From positions 719,441 to 754,536 of the forward strand of contig NZ_JOKH01000003.1 in the NCBI RefSeq assembly GCF_000722635.1: DNA of 35,096 nt, in the 5' to 3' direction. A program made the position numbers and the translations under genes. The stretch is from Endozoicomonas numazuensis (GTDB lineage Bacteria > Pseudomonadota > Gammaproteobacteria > Pseudomonadales > Endozoicomonadaceae). The notes beneath the pieces are model-generated. The model saw only the letters and a program-made list of their open reading frames with translations, had not been told where the DNA came from and made no database searches. Shown here piece by piece: positions 24,131-32,422 of this stretch (positions are counted from its first letter, which is position 1; each line of letters opens with the position of its first letter).

Positions 24131-24448
24131 CTACCAGCCTTTTTTCTCAGGTAATTCACTGGGTCTTGTTCCAAGTGTACACTCCAGATTATTTTCAAGG
24201 TGTTTGATGTGCTGCTCGCGCCTTGCACGTTTTACCATAAAAAACTGATATGTTGTTACACCATCTTTTTCATAGGCAATAAAGTAGTCACCACGATGAT
24301 GCTTTGAACAGATTCTCACTTCAGGGTTGTCCAGCTGAAACTTGAAGTTCTTCAGGTAATAAAACTCCTTGTTTCTCTCAAGATGGCTGGAGTAAATCAC
24401 GATCAGAGCGTAAATTCCGATAACTGTTATGACCAGTAATTCTTCCAT
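24131..24448 (-). CDS. Small membrane protein, 105 aa, unknown
   Basis: An N-terminal hydrophobic helix (ELLVITVIGIYALIVIYSS, about 3-21) precedes a charged, basic cytoplasmic or periplasmic part (KHHRGDYFIAYEKDG, VKRARREQHIKHLENN). No family recognised. The ATG at 24448 follows TTAGGTG; an earlier in-frame codon adds two residues. It is the last gene of a minus-strand series after the YkuD gene (about 50 bases gap) and may share its transcript. Confidence 0.65.
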   Translation of the reverse strand: MEELLVITVIGIYALIVIYSSHLERNKEFYYLKNFKFQLDNPEVRICSKHHRGDYFIAYEKDGVTTYQFFMVKRARREQHIKHLENNLECTLGTRPSELPEKKGW

Positions 24449-24499
24449 AAACACCTAACAGAAAACCAGTAACCCTCAGCAGAAACAGATAGAAGGCTC

Positions 24500-24976
24500 C
24501 TACCACTCTATCTGGATTTTAGTTCCCACCGAAACCAGGTCCATAAACTCATCCATCTCCTGATTTGTTATGGCAATACACCCGTCGGTCCAATCAAAAT
24601 GCTGCATTAAAAAGTCGAGTGCTCCCAGCCCGTTTCGTTGGCCATGGATCATGATAAAACCACCTGGACTGACTCCAAACTTTTCAGCGTTCTGGATATC
24701 TATCTGATTCGGGTAGCTGATGTGCATAGAACGGTAATAGGATGAATCTTCCTTTTTGTAATCCAGCGTATAGACTCCCTCCGGAGTTCGCTCATCACCT
24801 TCCTGCTGTTTATGCCCTTCAGGGCTGCCACCAAGAGATACTGAGTAGGTTTTTACTACTTTTCCATCATCCAGCAAAAACATCAGTCTTTCAGACTTAT
24901 CCACTTTCACGAGATCGACACTGGCACTGACGACAGAGGCAAACATTGAGACAAGGAAAATAAAAACGGCTTTCAT
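24500..24976 (-). CDS. L,D-transpeptidase family protein (YkuD)
   Basis: A 158-residue exported protein with a signal peptide ending near VSASV (residue 20). The YkuD catalytic core has SLGG, H111 in MIHGQ and C133 in DWTDGCIAI, the HG and T-x-G-C pattern of L,D-transpeptidases that form 3-3 peptidoglycan cross-links or attach lipoproteins. It is compact, with no LysM or peptidoglycan-binding domain, similar to YafK-like members. Its start is two bases after the GFA stop, so the two are cotranscribed. Confidence 0.9.
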   Translation of the reverse strand: MKAVFIFLVSMFASVVSASVDLVKVDKSERLMFLLDDGKVVKTYSVSLGGSPEGHKQQEGDERTPEGVYTLDYKKEDSSYYRSMHISYPNQIDIQNAEKFGVSPGGFIMIHGQRNGLGALDFLMQHFDWTDGCIAITNQEMDEFMDLVSVGTKIQIEW

Positions 24977-24978
24977 CC

Positions 24979-25344
24979 CTATGATTCTTCCTTTAAAAAA
25001 CCCCAGGTATCGGCGCCGTCAAAATACCGAACACGAATATCTTTTGTGTCTTCTCTCGACACCATTCTGGTATTGAGACCTATTTTCGTTTTTCCATCCT
25101 CACGAACCGCAGTGTAGTGAGTGGTACAGCCGCAGCCTGAACAGGTGTGAAAAGTGATGGTCTTGTCACCCCAGCGATAATCCTGAATCGCTACCGTTTG
25201 CTGAGTCTCAACCTGCTCATCCAGATAGTAACCCCACAAAGCACCTATCCGATGACAGATGGAACAGTTACAGCTCGTGATTGTTTCTGGTGCTTCATCA
25301 GCATTCAGAACAATCCCGCCACAATGACAGCTGGCCTTGAACAT
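24979..25344 (-). CDS. GFA (glutathione-dependent formaldehyde-activating-like) family protein
   Basis: A 121-residue zinc protein of the GFA/CENP-V fold: C6 and C8 (SCHCGG), C25, C27 and C30 (SCNCSICHR), and C68, C71, C73 (CSGCGC). These bind structural and second-site zinc. Despite the name, most members have no proven formaldehyde role. The ATG follows GGAGAGCAGGG. It sits 14 bases after the lipoprotein gene and 2 bases before the YkuD gene in the same direction. Confidence 0.9.
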   Translation of the reverse strand: MFKASCHCGGIVLNADEAPETITSCNCSICHRIGALWGYYLDEQVETQQTVAIQDYRWGDKTITFHTCSGCGCTTHYTAVREDGKTKIGLNTRMVSREDTKDIRVRYFDGADTWGFLKEES

Positions 25345-25358
25345 CCCTGCTCTCCTGT

Positions 25359-25733
25359 TTAATGAATCACTACGATTTCTGTCGCTATCAGTCTGCGTTC
25401 GTCACCCATCATAAAGCTGTCGCCTATGATGCGGACCTTGGCCCCAGGCTTTATGACATCTATATTTTCGCTATGCTTCGGCCCCAGATTGGGAATGCTG
25501 ATAACGACAGCGTACTCTTTTCCGTCATTGGCTATAAACTGCCAGACGGACCCGTCCTTGCCCTTCTGCATCTTTTCAGTGATGACTCCCGAGACAATAG
25601 CCAACTCTTCACCACCAGCGTCCTCAACAGAGGGAGCCTGTACTCTTTCGGAATACTCTCTTGTTTGATGCTCTGTACAACCTGCCAGAAACATCATCAG
25701 CAGAAGAGCGGACAATTTACTGATTTTATTCAT
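25359..25733 (-). CDS. Small lipoprotein, 124 aa, unknown
   Basis: A signal peptide with lipobox LAGC (Cys at about 19) precedes a soluble domain with beta-strand-like segments (LAIVSGVITEKMQKG, VWQFIANDGKEYAVVISIP, VKPGAKVRIIGDSF-like), suggestive of a small OB-like barrel. It resembles exported proteins that bind ligands or metal, but I cannot name a family. It heads a minus-strand operon with the GFA and YkuD genes, indicating an envelope role. Confidence 0.75.
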   Translation of the reverse strand: MNKISKLSALLLMMFLAGCTEHQTREYSERVQAPSVEDAGGEELAIVSGVITEKMQKGKDGSVWQFIANDGKEYAVVISIPNLGPKHSENIDVIKPGAKVRIIGDSFMMGDERRLIATEIVVIH

Positions 25734-25792
25734 ACGCTACTCTCACATCGTATCCGGGGTGTTCAATTACCAGAAGCAACACGGTTCATCGC

Positions 25793-26230
25793 TCAATCCT
25801 TCGGTTTGGGGAGCACATTGTCCACCTGAATAATCATGGCCGCTAATGGCTCGGTCTGACTGGTATTTCGACAACTGTGTCCCTGCTGATTCTCTGACTT
25901 GTCTTCAACAGGCAGATCACCTCCAAAATGAATATCACCTGCGCGGTAAAACACCTCATTGCCATCGAGAGTCCGGGTATACCAGCCACCCTGTAAAATG
26001 ATGACCCATTGCGGTTTGGGCGTTGAATGCATGGGTGCCTCATAACCCGGAGGTAAGACTACAAACCGTGTACTCAGAGGTTTAGGAAGATCGCAGCAAT
26101 GATACTCAGGTGTTGGATTGGAGTATTGAATTAAATCAAAGTGGCTCAAGTAGCGTTGAGAGGTATGGGAAAGACCCTCTTCATCCGCCCATAAGTGCCA
26201 GTAAGGCAGAATAATATTTTCTTCAGACAT
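25793..26230 (-). CDS. Cupin-domain protein, 145 aa
   Basis: A single-domain cupin. The core includes VVLPPGYEAPMHSTPKPQWVIILQGGWYTRTLDGNEVFYRAGDIHFGGD (shown to locate it): an H in APMHS, a Gln in PQWVIIL, and the G-D-x-H of the second cupin motif. Later His and Cys residues (GHSCRN) may also bind metal. The substrate is not apparent. I prefer the ATG at 26230; one at 26263 is possible. Intergenic spacing on both sides suggests its own transcript. Confidence 0.8.
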   Translation of the reverse strand: MSEENIILPYWHLWADEEGLSHTSQRYLSHFDLIQYSNPTPEYHCCDLPKPLSTRFVVLPPGYEAPMHSTPKPQWVIILQGGWYTRTLDGNEVFYRAGDIHFGGDLPVEDKSENQQGHSCRNTSQTEPLAAMIIQVDNVLPKPKD

Positions 26231-26327
26231 ACCTGCACCCGAGGCAGAAAACCTGAATTCCATTTTACCACTGATTCGCGGCTTGACCCGTCTACCGATT
26301 CAGGGTTCATGATGAATGCCAAGGCCA

Positions 26328-26368
26328 GAAAGAAGAAAGACGTTGCGACCAACCGGTGATCGCAACGT
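26328..26368 (-). terminator. Intrinsic terminator of the 582-residue exported protein gene
   Basis: ACGTTGCGA (26340-26348) and TCGCAACGT (26360-26368) form a 9-bp stem. On the minus strand this is followed by CTTTCTTCTTTCT, a T-rich run, 14 bases after the gene's stop. Confidence 0.8.
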
Positions 26369-26381
26369 GAAAACAAAATAC

Positions 26382-28130
26382 TTAATTACTGCCAAGGCTC
26401 AGGCTATTGATGTCAATGCCGTCAGAGTTCGCCACATAACCGGCTTGTGAAGATTTGATCTTCTGGGTCCGGTCAATAATGCTCAGACTGTGCATGCGAC
26501 ACCCTTCATAATCCTCTCCAAAGTAAAAGCTGAAGCCGTCGTTAGTCTGCAGAGAGCTTCTCATTGAGACATCATTAGAGAGCAGCTTGCTGCCATTCAG
26601 GGAAGAATCCTGACACCCTTTGAGCTTCACCTTGACCAAACCTTTTTCTGCATAGGTTTCGTAGGTTTGGTTCCCCCAGGTCACTTCCTTGAATGACAGG
26701 GTTTGATGCTGAATCGGGCAACTGGCTGCCTTACCAGCCAACGCTGGCTTGATCATGACACGTCCACCCTGACCCAGTGACAGGAATTCACGGTGGTCAG
26801 CACCGTAAAACAGACTGGCAATATCAGAACGGTATGAGTCATTACGGGTGTTTTCACCCTGAGTCCAAAAGACTTTGCCAGAGCTTAAATCACAGGCTTC
26901 TGCCACCGGATCGCTGGAGTCACCCAACAGGCACTTTCTGAGTTTGTTGCTATTGGCTGGGAAAACAGCACGACAGCCTTCTTCCAGAGGGTTAGCCTCA
27001 ACCCTGTCGACATGGACGCCTCTAATCAGGACTCCAAAAGTGTCGGCATAAGATTTGTCATTAAAAGCAACCCGGGTAAAGAATTTATCGGCCACAAATG
27101 GAATCACCGACTTTTTAAAACCTTCTTCCAACTTTACGGTGTAGGGGGCGTCAAAACGGTTCGCTTGTCTGAGTGCGTCAACATTAAAGTCGATCAGTGT
27201 CTGATCCAGGTCATTCCGCACTGCATAAACTGCATCCGACTCATCCAGCTTACCCAGATTAATATAAGTCGATGTTTCACCGGCTATGGTAAAGACTTTT
27301 GTCAGTCGCTCACCAGAGCCTGATTCGAAATACAAGCTCTCGGTATGACTGGTGTGATTGTTGTATCTGACCCAGGCTTCTCCGTCTTCATCCAGAATCT
27401 GCCCATCAAATAACAGTGTGCTGTCATCTAACTCAATAGGAAGAAGATCCATAGTCAGGTGATTCAGTTTGACCGGCAACTCTTCTTCAAGATTCAAAGA
27501 ATGACGATCTGCCCCTACTTTCACCAGAAGATCCTTATACGCCTTTTTCTCACTGAGTCCCTTGGCAGCATAGTTGTAACCACGCTTTTGATATTTAACA
27601 TGCAGCTTATAGCTGGCTCCCGGAACAGTTGGAATAAAGGTTCTTAAACGAACCGCAGCGGCTTCGCCATCTACGGTTTTTGCACAACCTTCCATATTGC
27701 GAGCATTAAGGTCGGTATCCATTTCCGTGGCAAAACCATCCCCGTTAATGCCATAGGTTTTGGCATAGCCGATCTCCAGCTTGGCATCACAGGCTATATC
27801 GCGAATGTCCTGAATACGCTCACGGCGTGCCTTGCCTTCAAGCAGCATGGCTTCTTCCCACATCTGGGGATACATACGCTTCAGAGTCTGACGGGTCCAT
27901 TGAACATCAAACTGAATACGTCCATTGTCATCGACATATAAGGCTTTGGCTTCACGAGCCGGCATATTGTCCTTCAGCTGACGATAATCGAGATCATCAA
28001 CAATACCCCACTTTCCATTAGGGAATTGATCCTGGTAACCGTAGAAATACTGAGTGCCAACGCGCTCGGCTTGAGAGAAAGAGGCAGCAGAGCAGAGCGC
28101 CAGAAAAGCACCCATCTTGATCAACTTCAT
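26382..28130 (-). CDS. Large exported protein, 582 aa, unknown
   Basis: A signal peptide of about 21 residues (MKLIKMGAFLALCSAASFSQA region) precedes a soluble protein with no transmembrane helix. Residues about 100-200 (CDAKLEIGYAKTYG, VRLRTFIPTVPGASYKLHVKYQKR) resemble carbohydrate-binding beta-sandwich segments such as DUF642/galactose-binding-like modules, but I cannot confirm this. Paired cysteines occur in the second half (EEGCRAVF, LRKCLLG, EACDLSS, AASCPIQ, KGCQDSS, EGCRMH), suggesting disulfides. It is probably secreted or periplasmic. It is a single gene with its own terminator; region 28131-28306 upstream is AT-rich and contains a CTCGCC/GGCGAG inverted repeat. Confidence 0.75.
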   Translation of the reverse strand: MKLIKMGAFLALCSAASFSQAERVGTQYFYGYQDQFPNGKWGIVDDLDYRQLKDNMPAREAKALYVDDNGRIQFDVQWTRQTLKRMYPQMWEEAMLLEGKARRERIQDIRDIACDAKLEIGYAKTYGINGDGFATEMDTDLNARNMEGCAKTVDGEAAAVRLRTFIPTVPGASYKLHVKYQKRGYNYAAKGLSEKKAYKDLLVKVGADRHSLNLEEELPVKLNHLTMDLLPIELDDSTLLFDGQILDEDGEAWVRYNNHTSHTESLYFESGSGERLTKVFTIAGETSTYINLGKLDESDAVYAVRNDLDQTLIDFNVDALRQANRFDAPYTVKLEEGFKKSVIPFVADKFFTRVAFNDKSYADTFGVLIRGVHVDRVEANPLEEGCRAVFPANSNKLRKCLLGDSSDPVAEACDLSSGKVFWTQGENTRNDSYRSDIASLFYGADHREFLSLGQGGRVMIKPALAGKAASCPIQHQTLSFKEVTWGNQTYETYAEKGLVKVKLKGCQDSSLNGSKLLSNDVSMRSSLQTNDGFSFYFGEDYEGCRMHSLSIIDRTQKIKSSQAGYVANSDGIDINSLSLGSN

Positions 28131-28306
28131 CCGTATAATCGTCCTTTATCAGATAAAATTATTTTTATCAGGTATCCAAACCTGTTTTTTTTATACCGGT
28201 TCACAAAAAACCTTGAGAAAGGATGCTGTATTGCGAACTGAATATCAATTATTTAAACGAACTATGTCGAATACCTCGCCTGAGTTACAGGCGTACCTGG
28301 CGAGAT

Positions 28307-28684
28307 CTACTCTTTCTTGAATGAATCACTCTTAACCCAACCCATACTCAGTACATAACGACGACCCTTTAATACTTTAGTCACCGAGTGCTCTGAAAGG
28401 TCTGACCGGAAATATTTGATCATGCGGCTTTCGTAGATAGGGTCACGGCAAACAAACTCTCCTCCGGTTTCAGGCGATTTTAAAATAATATTCAGCCGGT
28501 AATGCTCCCCACTCTTGACTTGATCCACGTGAGGTGGAATCTCATGCCCCTCAAGAAACCTCAGAAGATAAAGATCAAAGGGAACGGGCCACAAACCACC
28601 ACCCAGAAGCATTTTATCGTACCCGGTATTCTGACGACCCTTCTCCCAGCGAAACAGCTTTTTTAGAAATCCATTGGCTTTCAT
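28307..28684 (-). CDS. 2OG-Fe(II) oxygenase-like protein
   Basis: A 125-residue protein with the facial-triad pattern of 2-oxoglutarate/Fe(II) dioxygenases: H52 and D54 (PPHVDQV), a distal H99 (SEHSVTKV) and an Arg in KGRRYVLS that could bind 2-oxoglutarate. The intervening strands (YRLNIILKSPETGGEFVC) fit the double-stranded beta-helix. It is short for the family, so it may be a minimal prolyl-hydroxylase-like enzyme. The ATG has AAAGGA about ten bases upstream. It lies 14 bases after the Nudix remnant, which may have been its operon partner. Confidence 0.75.
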   Translation of the reverse strand: MKANGFLKKLFRWEKGRQNTGYDKMLLGGGLWPVPFDLYLLRFLEGHEIPPHVDQVKSGEHYRLNIILKSPETGGEFVCRDPIYESRMIKYFRSDLSEHSVTKVLKGRRYVLSMGWVKSDSFKKE

Positions 28685-28698
28685 GATAATGAATCCTT

Positions 28699-28998
28699 TT
28701 ATACCCTAAGCCTTTGAAACAACTCCCAGGCCGCTATCTTGTTAGAGTCGTATTCAAGCAGAGTCCTGGCCTCTGTTTCTGAACACCACTTGAACTCACT
28801 GTGCTCATATGAAAGCACAGGTTCAGATTCTACCCGCACAGAAAAAGAGTATTCCGGAATAACATAGGGTGTTTCTGTCCACAGCTCATGGCCTTTGTAA
28901 TAAATTCTGGGCAACATGCACATGGCATCCAGCTGTTGCCAATTCTTTCCTGAGAGGCCAGCTTCTTCCTTCAGTTCCCTGATAGCTGCCTGTATCTA
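28699..28998 (-). pseudogene. 5'-truncated Nudix hydrolase
   Basis: On the minus strand the frame from about 28998 reads QAAIRELKEEAGLSGKNW, the second half of a Nudix box, then continues through MCMLPRIYYKGHELW to the stop at 28699. The first Gly and Glu of the Nudix signature and everything N-terminal are absent; an in-frame TAG lies immediately upstream. A start within this frame (28923) would give a 74-residue protein without the catalytic motif. The break is only about 35 bases from the end of the DinB gene, so a deletion probably fused the two regions. Confidence 0.85.
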
Positions 28999-29032
28999 CA
29001 CAACATCACAACAACCAGAAACTCATATAAAT

Positions 29033-29569
29033 TTATATTTCTTCTGGAACTATCACAGGCAGATCAGTACACCCAAAATTCAGCCCCATCTGACTCAGAA
29101 CACAGGTAAGCTGCCCTCTGTGATGGGTTTGATGATTAAATATATGCTGGCAAAATGCCCCCATACTTCGCCTGATCTCCTGACCTTCGGTTGTCCTATA
29201 GGAAACGATTTTCGAATAATCATCAGAGGATAAAGACTCGGTGACTTGCAGGTAAATCGAATCAACAATCGTTCGAACAGTCCTGAGCTCGTCCATAGTA
29301 GTAACAAATGTATCGTTTACAGACGTTGCTTTAGGCAGCTTGATCAATATAGCGAGTTCAACATCCACCAAACCATTAGCGACCAAGCGCTGAAGCATAA
29401 TCAGATCACCGAATAGAATATGGTTCCAGTAAGCCATAATGCTTGGAAAGAAAGAATGCGTTTCCTGATGCAGTTGCTCATGGCTCAGCTCTTCACAAAC
29501 ACTGATCAACTGTCGATTCATTCGCTGATTGTACAACGCTAACATTCTGAAATTTTCGGATAGACCCAT
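29033..29569 (-). CDS. DinB family protein
   Basis: A 178-residue four-helix-bundle protein of the DinB/YfiT superfamily. Metal-binding His candidates are H50 in YWNHILFGD and the His residues of FNHQTHHRGQ near the C-terminus, the usual DinB arrangement. Members include metal-dependent thiol transferases and damage-inducible proteins with unknown function. The ATG follows AAGAGG. It stands apart from the upstream ClpP-like fragment by about 50 bases. Confidence 0.9.
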   Translation of the reverse strand: MGLSENFRMLALYNQRMNRQLISVCEELSHEQLHQETHSFFPSIMAYWNHILFGDLIMLQRLVANGLVDVELAILIKLPKATSVNDTFVTTMDELRTVRTIVDSIYLQVTESLSSDDYSKIVSYRTTEGQEIRRSMGAFCQHIFNHQTHHRGQLTCVLSQMGLNFGCTDLPVIVPEEI

Positions 29570-29620
29570 TTCGACCTCTTGAGTACCGTATTCTCTGTGT
29601 CGCTGATGTATTCCGATGCG

Positions 29621-30055
29621 TCACGGAGTCGCCACTTTATAGCGTTTTATCTCCTCTTGAGTCATCCAATGAATATCATCACTGGGGGCTGCCTCGAGCG
29701 TATACCAATAGAAATCAGCCGGTATGCCCATCTCTTTGTAATACTGAAGATGCTCCTGATGCTCCGGATCGGTTCTGGGCAATTTAGAGGCATCGTCAAT
29801 TCCAAACCCGGCCCATGAATGAACCCCTATCTGAGCGCCTTCCTTAATGGTTCTTTTCAAACCGGCAAGAAAGAAATCAGTGCCACCAGAAGCAATCAGC
29901 CCATCCCCGGGAACCAGAGTATTCAACTTATTCAACCTTACCAGCCTGGCTGCTTCAAGGTTAGCTTCGTCATCGACGGAACCCTCAACGTATTCCATCA
30001 CAATCGTCGTAGCCTGCGGGTTCTCGTTGAGTAACTGCTCATATTTGACTGGCAA
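29621..30055 (-). pseudogene. Truncated ClpP/crotonase-like exported protein (COG3904-like)
   Basis: The 144 residues resemble the C-terminal part of periplasmic ClpP-like proteins: VMEYVEGSVDDEANLEAARL, an IASGGTDFFLAG segment where a nucleophile or oxyanion site is expected, and GAQIGVHSWAGFG. The first possible start is a TTG and a TGA lies a few codons upstream, so the signal peptide and N-terminal domain are missing. The break abuts the degenerate IS66 element. The Gly-Gly pair where active ClpP-like proteins have Ser makes catalysis uncertain. Family assignment is tentative. Confidence 0.6.
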
Positions 30056-30089
30056 AACAACCCTTTCAGGTCAATGAATTTGACCCTGC

Positions 30090-31756
30090 TCATCCTTATA
30101 CTCCAACTTCATGCACATGCCAGATTCTTTCATCTCGAATAAGGAGAATGAGCAGTTTCGTTCATTCGTCCAAAACCTGCTCGACACTGTTGAGAGACAA
30201 TCTGTGCAGATTGAAAAACAACAGGCACAGATCGAACAACTACTTGAAGAAAATGAACAGCTTCGTGCAGAAATCCGACATCTGAAAAAGCATAAAGGCA
30301 AACCCAAAATCAGGCCTAATGTACCTGATGACAAGGATGAACAGGATAGTAGCGCTTCTGAGGAGGGCACTGATCAGAACTCCAGTAGCAACGGCAAGGA
30401 CAACAGCATCCCCCCGAAAAACAAACGACCGAGATCACAACAGCCCGGAGAGACGGCTGCACCACCTCTTGTTGCTGACACCTCTGAGATTCTCAAAGTT
30501 TCTGACCCTCAAGAGGTTGGCGCTTCAAAGGCTATGCGGACTTCTACCATACTGAACTCGACTTGCAGTTTATTACCACCCTGTACCGGCGTGAGTACTA
30601 CCAGACACCGGAAGGTACTGTCACAGCGGCTTTGCCGGAGCATATTAAAGGGCGTTTGGCGACAACCTGAAAAGCCATCTACTGAATTTCTACCATTCAT
30701 GCAGTACAACCCAGCCATTGCTTCTGGACTGGCTTCATGATCATGGCTGCCCGATATCAGAAGGTTCACTAAACAACATTTTGACGAAGGGGCATGGTAC
30801 ATTCCATCAGGAAAAAGAAGAAATTCTGGAGGCAGGACACGCCTGTTCAGACTACCTTCAGGTGGATGATACGGGAGCCAGGCATCAGGGGAAAAACGGC
30901 TACTGTCTGTTTGTGGGTAACCCCTACTTCAGTTATTTTCTGAGCAGTGGTAGCAAAAGCAGAATCAACTTTCTGAGCTGCCTGCAAGGGCAGCAGTCGT
31001 TCTATCTGCTAAACGAAGTCGCCATTGACTCCATGAAGCAGGTCAAGATGTCAGAAAAGTGGATCGCTGGTTTTTCCGCCTGTGGTGAGAAGGCCTTTTC
31101 TTCAAAAGAAGAGTGGGAATCCTTCCTCACTGAATTGGAATGTGCATCCCCTGAGCAAAGACGACTGGCCACCGAAGGCGTTTTAAAGGCAGCACTGAAG
31201 AAAAATAATAGCCTCGAAAATATGATTATCCATAGTGACGGAGCCCGCCAGTTTGATACCGTCTTTGAGCACGCTCTGTGTTGGTACCACGCAGGCAGAC
31301 CTCTGGACAAGCTGATACCGGCAAATGATCTGGAAAGGGCTGCCAGAGACTGGATGCAGGATCAATACTGGCGACTTTATGATGACATAGAGGCCTATCA
31401 GAAAAGCCCCACGAAGGCAGAAAAACAAAGGCTTTACCAAGACTTTGATCACTGGGTACAAACGCAAGTTGACTATCCTGCCTTACGAAAAGTGCTTAGC
31501 CAATTGATGGTCGTCAGGGAGGAGCTATTGCTGGTTCTGGAGTATCCATGACTGCCGCTACACAACAACCTGAGCGAAAGGCAAATTCGGGAATATGTGA
31601 AAAGGCGTAAGGTCAGTGGAGGCACCCGAAGTGACGACGGGAGGGATTGTCGTGATACTTTTGCCAGTTTGAAAAAGACCTGCAAGCAGCATGGGTTATC
31701 TTTTGCCCGCTATCTTAAGGACAGGCTATCAGGTGTCAATCTTGTTCCCCGGTTAC
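30090..31756 (+). mobile_element. Remnant of an IS66-family element
   Basis: The right end is placed at 31756 because the minus-strand sequence starting there reads GTAACCGGGG, and IS66 elements begin with GTAA. The adjoining sequence switches to an isochorismatase gene. No matching left inverted repeat or 8-bp target duplication was found near 30060-30110, so the left boundary is approximate and the element is probably truncated on that side. Confidence 0.6.
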
Positions 31757-31800
31757 CAAAAAGTTTATCGACATTATACAATACAGCTTGTCTACAGTAA
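30111..31800 (+). pseudogene. Degenerate IS66-type transposase
   Basis: The N-terminal part is a coiled coil (ERQSVQIEKQQAQIEQLLEEN region) with a charged linker, as in IS66 TnpC. Three lesions break it: a frameshift near 30510-30525 (after which RFKGYADFYHTELDLQF continues in another frame), a second near 30650 (GDNLKSHLLNFYHSCSTTQPLLLDWLHDHG continues, shown to locate it), and a TGA at 31549-31551. The DDE core is recognisable (YLQVDDTGARHQGKNGYC, IHSDGARQFD, LHNNLSERQIREYVKRRK). The end of the reading frame runs past the likely right end of the element at about 31756. It cannot produce a working transposase. Confidence 0.88.
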
Positions 31801-32327
31801 TCGGGAGAAGAGGTAGACGTACAATCCTCAAGTAAAATGCAATCGTACCCTAAACAATGAGCATCTAGAAGAGTTGCAAGTACGCACTGATCTAGATTTA
31901 TTCCTGCAAAATAGAGTTCCTTGAGGCTATATTCTTTTAGTTTTTTATCTAAATTTGAGGTATGGAAACCACTAATTGTCTGCTTGCTTACGTAGATATC
32001 AGATTTATCTTTCTTTAATGATGAAAGAATACTTGCAGACCAGCTAGATTTCTCTAAAACTTTCTTCGATCCATTTAGCTTTCTCTTCCAATTCATTTCA
32101 GGAGGATATTCATAATTGTTGAATTTTTCTTTCTGAAATTCACTGACACTCTCTAAGCTAGGATCTACTCCCCAATTTACCCAAAAAACTTTCCATTCAT
32201 TACCTCTGAAATGAGAACTTATTGCATTAATTGGCGCTACAATTGAGCTGTAATTATAACCAATATCTTTTTCATTCTTTAAGCAAAACTCATTTTGCAT
32301 ATCAATAATTAAAAGAGCTTTTTCCAT
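31710..32327 (-). CDS. Isochorismatase-family hydrolase in a cassette, 3' end altered by IS66
   Basis: A 205-residue cysteine hydrolase: D9 (LLIIDMQNEF), K115 (SKQTISGF) and C148 (GINLDQCV) form the Asp-Lys-Cys triad of the isochorismatase/nicotinamidase superfamily. The specific substrate is unknown. The ATG at 32327 follows AAGAAAC; codons upstream read through the attC site and are not natural. The body ends naturally around NVDKLFG, near 31757; the last residues come from the IS66 end. The attC site expected downstream is missing, so the cassette was cut. It is AT-rich, like the other cassettes. Confidence 0.85.
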   Translation of the reverse strand: MEKALLIIDMQNEFCLKNEKDIGYNYSSIVAPINAISSHFRGNEWKVFWVNWGVDPSLESVSEFQKEKFNNYEYPPEMNWKRKLNGSKKVLEKSSWSASILSSLKKDKSDIYVSKQTISGFHTSNLDKKLKEYSLKELYFAGINLDQCVLATLLDAHCLGYDCILLEDCTSTSSPDYCRQAVLYNVDKLFGNRGTRLTPDSLSLR

Positions 32328-32353
32328 AAAATGTTTCTTGTTACCAGATAAAG

Positions 32354-32413
32354 GCATAACGCCAAATTCAGGGGCAGCACGCCAGCGCTGTCCCCTAGAA
32401 TTTTTTGTTATGT
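32354..32413 (-). other. attC recombination site, cassette with HNH gene
   Basis: 60 bases. GCATAAC at 32354-32360 and GTTATGT at 32407-32413 are the outer core sites. The interior folds as an imperfect hairpin: AATTCAGGGGCAGC pairs with GCTGTCCCCTAGAATT, with an extra-helical base typical of attC. It directly follows the stop of the HNH gene in the minus direction. Confidence 0.85.
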
Positions 32414-32422
32414 GCATTACCA

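Noticed and set aside
28275-28304. CTCGCC/GGCGAG inverted repeat as a terminator of the 2OG oxygenase-like gene
   Set aside because: Two alternative short stems are possible and no T-run follows on the minus strand, so the assignment is too weak to list.
30071-30370. Minus-strand serine/cysteine-rich open frame
   Set aside because: It is antisense to the IS66 coiled-coil region, and the low-complexity composition is a by-product of that sequence.
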